Positions 60,945-64,000 of a DNA stretch of 64,000 nucleotides are shown here, in pieces. Source of the DNA: JBGSIC01 sp041751875 (GTDB lineage: Bacteria; Bdellovibrionota; FAC87; UBA2466; JACKAF01); NCBI GenBank assembly GCA_041751875.1, contig JBGSIC010000013.1, positions 1-64,000 of the forward strand, read 5' to 3'. A program made the translations under genes and the position numbers. The notes beneath the pieces were generated by a model. It saw only the letters and a program-made list of their open reading frames with translations, made no database searches and had not been told where the DNA came from. Position 1 is the stretch's first letter. Every line of letters begins with the position of its first letter.

Positions 60945-62168
60945 TTAATCAGGCTGGATGAGGGTGCGTTTACCGACCTGCTCCGCCAGAAATTCCATGG
61001 GGCGGGTGAGCTTTTTGAAGGGGGGTAGGCCCAGCGTACGTTCCGAAACCGAACGGCCTCGTCGAAAGAGGTTTAACACCGCCACCTCGGCTTCACTCAA
61101 AAACTCGGTCGTATCCACCGTTTCGCCTTTGGTGCGGCAGAAAAGATCCACACGAAATGGCTTGTGCGCGTTGGCCCGACTTTCCGCATCGTCACGCGGG
61201 TTTTTTTCTATTTTCACACGAGGACTCAACCGTAACCGCTCCGGAACTTTCCTCAGTTGGCGATAGCGGCGACGGACGGTGCCCAAAAGTTCTTTCAACG
61301 GAACTTCTTCCGCATCGTAGTCCAGATCTTCTGGATCAATTTGGTCTCGGTGCTTGGCAGGAATTAACTTGTCCATGGCCTTGTCGAAAGTAACGGCTTC
61401 CAAAATCGGTGAGCTACTTGCTATTTCCCAAAGTTTGTCACGGTTGTCGGCGACTGATTGGCCACAGCGTTGCAACAAGGCACGCTCTTTCCCGTAGTGG
61501 CGTCCCCAGAGATGCTTGCGCGCGCGCTTGCTCCAGCATTTTGTCACCGGATCGGCGACACTCTTCATGTCAGGAGCAAGCTCATCCATCCGCTTGTAGT
61601 ACGCTTTCGTATCAAAGCCATTTTCATTAAGAGCCCATTGACCGAGGGCTGATTCCATCTGGCTCACCAATTCTTCAATGGCCAACCAGAAGTGACTTCC
61701 TTTATTGCCGTGGTCATGAATACAAAAAAAGGTCGAACAAACAGCATTACGAAACGCATGAACATTACAAAAACCGTTCGCGGGATTGAGGTTGGGACAA
61801 CGCACTTGCGCCTCCCCAAATCCCGACTCACCCAAACCAATTAAATAGTCTGCCCACTGCTGAGGGGTACGCTGCATCCCTTCAGGCAGGACCCACCCTT
61901 CGCCTATCAGCTTGTCGACCGCCGCGGCGGAAGTAGGCTGACGCAGAGCAAGGCCCAGTAAAAAATTGGGCATAATGGGATGGTAGCTGCAGCAACGATA
62001 CACCGGGTCATAACCTTCGAACTTCGCCTGGGGACAATCGTCGCAAGTGGACTGTCTTTCCTGCGGGATGTCATAGGCATGAACTTCTTTGGGAAGCAGA
62101 TAACGCCAAATCCCAGGCTTCACTTGCCCGTTAAATACGTAGGGGAGCTCAATGGGATCGACTGGCAT
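60945..62168 (-). CDS. Cys-rich protein with YkgJ-like metal/Fe-S cluster motif, unknown
   Basis: 407 aa, cytoplasmic. The N-terminal half has two Cys groups, CDDC-x12-CC-x-YHP at about 42-62 and RCPNL...FCNVHAFRNAVCSTFFC at about 122-150, similar in spacing to YkgJ-type (CxxxCxxCC) proteins. The C-terminal half is Arg/Lys-rich and helical. It may bind a metal or iron-sulfur cluster. Function not recognised. Confidence 0.6.
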   Translation of the reverse strand: MPVDPIELPYVFNGQVKPGIWRYLLPKEVHAYDIPQERQSTCDDCPQAKFEGYDPVYRCCSYHPIMPNFLLGLALRQPTSAAAVDKLIGEGWVLPEGMQRTPQQWADYLIGLGESGFGEAQVRCPNLNPANGFCNVHAFRNAVCSTFFCIHDHGNKGSHFWLAIEELVSQMESALGQWALNENGFDTKAYYKRMDELAPDMKSVADPVTKCWSKRARKHLWGRHYGKERALLQRCGQSVADNRDKLWEIASSSPILEAVTFDKAMDKLIPAKHRDQIDPEDLDYDAEEVPLKELLGTVRRRYRQLRKVPERLRLSPRVKIEKNPRDDAESRANAHKPFRVDLFCRTKGETVDTTEFLSEAEVAVLNLFRRGRSVSERTLGLPPFKKLTRPMEFLAEQVGKRTLIQPD

Positions 62169-62269
62169 TCTTCTCTCTGGCGTCTGTTAAGTGAAAGGGT
62201 TAACGCGCCAGACAATAGTGAAAAAGCGGATCGGAAGCAACCCTTTGCGTGGATTCTGTGACACTTCGT

Positions 62270-62327
62270 GCTAGGTGCCAGTCGACTTTTGGTACTTCGT
62301 CCCAAAAGGGTCGACAGGCACCCTAGC
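62270..62327. repeat. GGTGCC-type palindrome, short form (copy B3)
   Basis: GCTAGGTGCC(A)GTCGACTTTTGG pairs with CCAAAAGGGTCGAC(A)GGCACCCTAGC around GTACTTCGTC. The stem sequence differs from copies B1 and B2, but ends, loop and the A opposite A near the base are kept. It lies between two divergent genes. Confidence 0.8.
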
Positions 62328-62354
62328 ATCAACATGGTAAAATAGAGGTCTACC

Positions 62355-63413
62355 ATGAGCCATCCTTCAAGATGGTCGGGCTTAGACGGCGCTAAATTTC
62401 TCTGCATTTTGTTCATGGTCTTTATCCACGCCACCTTCTGGTTGGTGACGGACCAGGACGAAGTCATGAATACACGCTCGTTTCTTTATCCGATCATAAA
62501 TCACACCACGTTTCTGGGCCTCTTTCCCTTAAGCCTACCGATCACGGCGGGCTGTGGTCTGCGTTTCTACTTAGAAAAAATTCGCACACACACCGATTGG
62601 GAGAGTTTTCGTCTCCTGCCTCTCCTTAAGATCTCAATTGGCATTATGCTGTTGGGCTATGTGATGACGCTACTCACGTGGGGTGGTGGCCACGCCTTTG
62701 AGTGGGACGTGTTGCACTTTGTTGGTTTGAGTTACTTGGTCATCGCGCTAGCTCTGAAGGTGACGACGGTCCCGGTATTCGCCGTACTCGGTTTCTTCAG
62801 TTTTCTCCTCACCGATATTGTGCGACAGCTTGTTGGTGCCAATCCCGGCTTCCTGGGTGCCGTACTGGTAGGCGACCAATCGGGAGACTTTTTCTGGCCG
62901 TTCTTTCCTTGGTTCTCCACCGTGGTCTTTGGTTTTGTACTCGCTCATTGTTACATACGTTTCGGCAAATCAAGCCGCTTTCAGTGGGGCTTAGGGCTTA
63001 TCGCTTTACTGGGACTCGGGTTTGCGTACACCAACCAAGACTTAGCGCTGGTGTTGGATCCACAATTTGTCTGGGGCCCGGGCGTGTTTCAGCCACCTCT
63101 GGGTTTTATCGTCGGCCTCATGGGGTTCTTCTCACTCCTGCTTCTTATCTTCGATGGGCTTAATGCATACTGGCCTCCTTCTCCCAACGGCGTCGTGCGT
63201 TCCTTCAGCCAAGGAATTCTGTGGATTTACCTCGCGCACATCATTGTGGGAGCCAGACTGGCCCAACTTTATGTGAAATGGATTCCACTCTCTCTTTGGA
63301 CTGTACTTCTCTTTGCTTTCCTCATGATTCTTTTCTCTTGGTTTGTCGGCAGGCTAAGTGTCCGCCTTGCGGAGAAACAACTTCGAATCACTTTGGTAAA
63401 GGTGAAAAATTGA
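62355..63413 (+). CDS. Multi-helix membrane acyltransferase-like protein (DUF1624/HGSNAT-like)
   Basis: 352 aa with about ten membrane helices. The opening GLDGAKFLCILFMVFIHATFW is like the first helix of acyltransferase-3 and heparan-alpha-glucosaminide N-acetyltransferase families, with the membrane His expected there. It overlaps the next gene, a ketosynthase, by 4 bp (ATTGA). It could transfer an acyl chain made by that system, which is inference. Confidence 0.65.
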   Translation: MSHPSRWSGLDGAKFLCILFMVFIHATFWLVTDQDEVMNTRSFLYPIINHTTFLGLFPLSLPITAGCGLRFYLEKIRTHTDWESFRLLPLLKISIGIMLLGYVMTLLTWGGGHAFEWDVLHFVGLSYLVIALALKVTTVPVFAVLGFFSFLLTDIVRQLVGANPGFLGAVLVGDQSGDFFWPFFPWFSTVVFGFVLAHCYIRFGKSSRFQWGLGLIALLGLGFAYTNQDLALVLDPQFVWGPGVFQPPLGFIVGLMGFFSLLLLIFDGLNAYWPPSPNGVVRSFSQGILWIYLAHIIVGARLAQLYVKWIPLSLWTVLLFAFLMILFSWFVGRLSVRLAEKQLRITLVKVKN

Positions 63414-64000
63414 GCGATTCCAGACGCCCCTCACCGCAGCCGGCTACGCCCCCTCGTCCGGCACCTTCCTACAAAAACGATGACGTATGCATCGTGGGAG
63501 TGGGTTGCGTGCTACCTGAGGCGTCGGATACTCAGGCCTTCTGGAACAATCTGTTGCAAGCCCGTTGCTCAATCGCTCCCATGCCTTCCACCCGTTGGGA
63601 CGCAAATCTTTACGTGTCGCCTGATCCCAAAGCGGAAGACATGACTTACTCATCCAAAGCAGCATTCGTTCGAGATGAGCAAATGGAAACGATTACTAAA
63701 AAAAGAAAATGGAGCGGCCGTGGCTACAATCGCCTCCAAGCGATGACCCTCGAGGCGTCACTACAAGCACTAGAGAACATAAGTGCCGAGGACCGATCCA
63801 AAAACCTTTGCGGCGTTTTCCTCGGTTGTATGGGAGCGGATGAAGAACTTTCGGTGCAAAAGCTACTGGAAGAAGAGCAAAGCGTGCTTTCTTACCTTGA
63901 ACAAGAAGCCGGTCCCCACCTGGAAGACTTGCGTTCCGCAACAGCTCAAACATTTCAGCACCTGCGCAAGAACCGAACCTCGCGGAAAGAAGCTGTCCTA
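63410..64000 (+). CDS. Beta-ketoacyl synthase/polyketide or PUFA synthase, 5' part
   Basis: At least 197 aa, open to the window end. TTG start at 63410 overlapping the upstream TGA. After a Pro-rich lead, DVCIVGVGCVLPEASDTQAFWNNLL is the typical N-terminal strand and loop of type I ketosynthases; MPSTRWDANLY, FVRDE and RLQAMTLEASLQALEN continue the fold. The catalytic Cys lies beyond the edge. It resembles multidomain polyketide or PfaA-like enzymes more than FabF. Confidence 0.8.
   Translation, partial: MSDSRRPSPQPATPPRPAPSYKNDDVCIVGVGCVLPEASDTQAFWNNLLQARCSIAPMPSTRWDANLYVSPDPKAEDMTYSSKAAFVRDEQMETITKKRKWSGRGYNRLQAMTLEASLQALENISAEDRSKNLCGVFLGCMGADEELSVQKLLEEEQSVLSYLEQEAGPHLEDLRSATAQTFQHLRKNRTSRKEAVL

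Noticed and set aside
60926..60946. Terminator between the Cys-rich gene and phoB
   Set aside because: AAGGGG/CCCCTT can pair, but the T run lies in the loop and not after the stem.

Overview
The window looks like chromosomal DNA of a Gram-negative, predatory- or delta-type bacterium, most likely Bdellovibrionota. LpxC, Lgt, several outer-membrane barrels and a Tat-exported PhoX show an outer membrane. Many secreted or lipid-anchored proteases, IHF/HU proteins, a histone-fold protein and several sigma54-type promoters fit that phylum. The placement is an inference from gene content. I saw no rRNA, tRNA, CRISPR array, insertion sequence or integrase.

Layout. 1-9.2 kb: SGNH hydrolase, a 713-aa Gly/Ala-rich secreted protein, a urate-oxidase-N-type membrane protein, an IHF-like protein, an exopolysaccharide pair (sugar-phosphate transferase and GT4) and a secreted S1 protease. 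9.2-11.9 kb: four consecutive secreted thioredoxin-fold (TlpA-like) paralogues with an extra conserved Cys pair. 11.9-20.4 kb: dcd, subtilase with lipoprotein, HAD phosphatase, an outer-membrane barrel, a Tyr-rich secreted protein, a DksA-type regulator, a metallopeptidase lipoprotein and HU. 20.6-31.8 kb: lgt, M50 protease, priA/galU group, lpxC, and a TPR-prmA-S1 protease operon. 32.2-35.8 kb: tandem VWA lipoproteins. 35.9-40.4 kb: a metal (zinc or manganese) uptake operon with a His-rich lipoprotein, an outer-membrane barrel and ZnuABC-like parts. 41-46 kb: a phospholipase-C-like protein whose ribosome site is held in a hairpin, then nrdAB. 47-49 kb: a small sigma54-driven transcription unit, a zinc-finger/histone-fold protein and an SDR enzyme. 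49-52.8 kb: outer-membrane barrel plus lipoprotein. 52.8-60.8 kb: the phosphate regulon phoB-phoR-pstSCAB-phoU-phoX, with an 11-bp direct-repeat array before pstS. 61-64 kb: a Cys-rich protein, an acyltransferase-like membrane protein and the start of a polyketide/fatty-acid ketosynthase.

Striking signals. (1) A 175-aa protein joins an N-terminal zinc finger to a C-terminal histone fold, and a strong internal ribosome site could also release the 63-aa histone alone. (2) Four good and two weaker -24/-12 (sigma54) sites sit before secreted or surface genes and before a short ORF with its own terminator. (3) Two families of GGTGCC/GGCACC palindromes are scattered between genes; two copies keep their stem through compensatory changes. 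(4) The VWA and thioredoxin genes were duplicated together with their upstream signals.
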